Assembly: GCA_937974135.1 (NCBI GenBank) | Contig: CALJIH010000266.1 | Location: 1 to 5,106 of the forward strand | DNA length: 5,106 nucleotides | DNA from: an uncultured Cocleimonas sp. | GTDB lineage: Bacteria > Pseudomonadota > Gammaproteobacteria > Thiotrichales > Thiotrichaceae | Direction of reading: 5' to 3' | Shown: one piece after another, positions 5,078-5,106 of the stretch | Numbering within the stretch: the first letter of the stretch is position 1 | How the letters are laid out: each line of letters starts with the position of its first letter | The notes under the pieces: generated by a model | Database searches by the model: none | Told to the model about the DNA's origin: nothing | The model's input: only the letters and a program-made list of their open reading frames with translations | Translations under genes and position numbers: made by a program

Positions 5078-5106
5078 AATTGTAATTATACCCTTTCAAA
5101 CCCTGT

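Larger units (their letters stand above)
4765..5106. other. AT-rich intergenic DNA at the right end of the window
   Basis: I see no supportable gene here. The region is clearly AT-rich. It carries the half-terminator repeat (4794-4814), an A/T palindrome (4990-5011) and the DnaA-box cluster (5033-5077). The longest ATG-led frame with any shape codes only 14 residues (4919-4963) and lacks a ribosome site. No convincing terminator for the reductase gene was found; the A/T palindrome is the best candidate. Confidence 0.7.

Noticed and set aside
1..5106. tRNA, rRNA, CRISPR arrays, insertion-sequence genes
   Set aside because: No cloverleaf, rRNA-like stretch, regularly spaced repeat set or transposase-like frame was seen on either strand.

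Overview
The window looks like chromosomal DNA of a gammaproteobacterium of moderate-to-low GC content. The basis is a long class Ia ribonucleotide reductase large subunit with two ATP-cone domains (the Pseudomonas-type layout), sigma70-like promoter elements, NrdR-type operators and Escherichia-type DnaA boxes. I cannot name the genus.

Layout, left to right. Positions 16-46 hold a bidirectional intrinsic terminator. Positions 84-187 hold a long imperfect palindrome of unknown origin. nrdA fills 210-3137 on the minus strand. A 613-base divergent control region (3138-3750) separates it from a plus-strand gene (about 3751-4764) for a [2Fe-2S] ferredoxin fused to an FAD/NAD(P)H reductase (the AscD/RfbI-like family). 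The last 342 bases (4765-5106) have no gene that I can support. They carry a second copy of a 21-base segment of the nrdA terminator, an A/T-rich palindrome, and a tight cluster of DnaA boxes at the right edge.

The most informative region is the nrdA control region. On the minus strand a sigma70-type promoter (TTGACG, 18 bases, TATAGT) has one NrdR-box-like sequence touching its -35 and a second overlapping its -10. The two boxes are 32 bases apart, about three helical turns, and a perfect DnaA box lies just upstream. This is the logic known for Escherichia coli nrdAB: repression by NrdR according to the (d)ATP state, plus a link to DnaA. The predicted start point leaves an unusually long leader of about 390-400 bases with several hairpins.

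How the genes may work together: NrdA reduces ribonucleoside diphosphates to deoxyribonucleotides and needs a NrdB radical subunit, which is not in the window. In E. coli the NrdB diferric-tyrosyl cofactor is maintained by a small [2Fe-2S] ferredoxin, YfaE, encoded beside nrdAB, and a flavin reductase (Fre) can feed electrons. The divergent gene combines a ferredoxin module and a Fre-like module in one chain. A role in NrdB maintenance is therefore an attractive but unproven inference. The family also has members that work in 3,6-dideoxysugar synthesis and many of unknown role.
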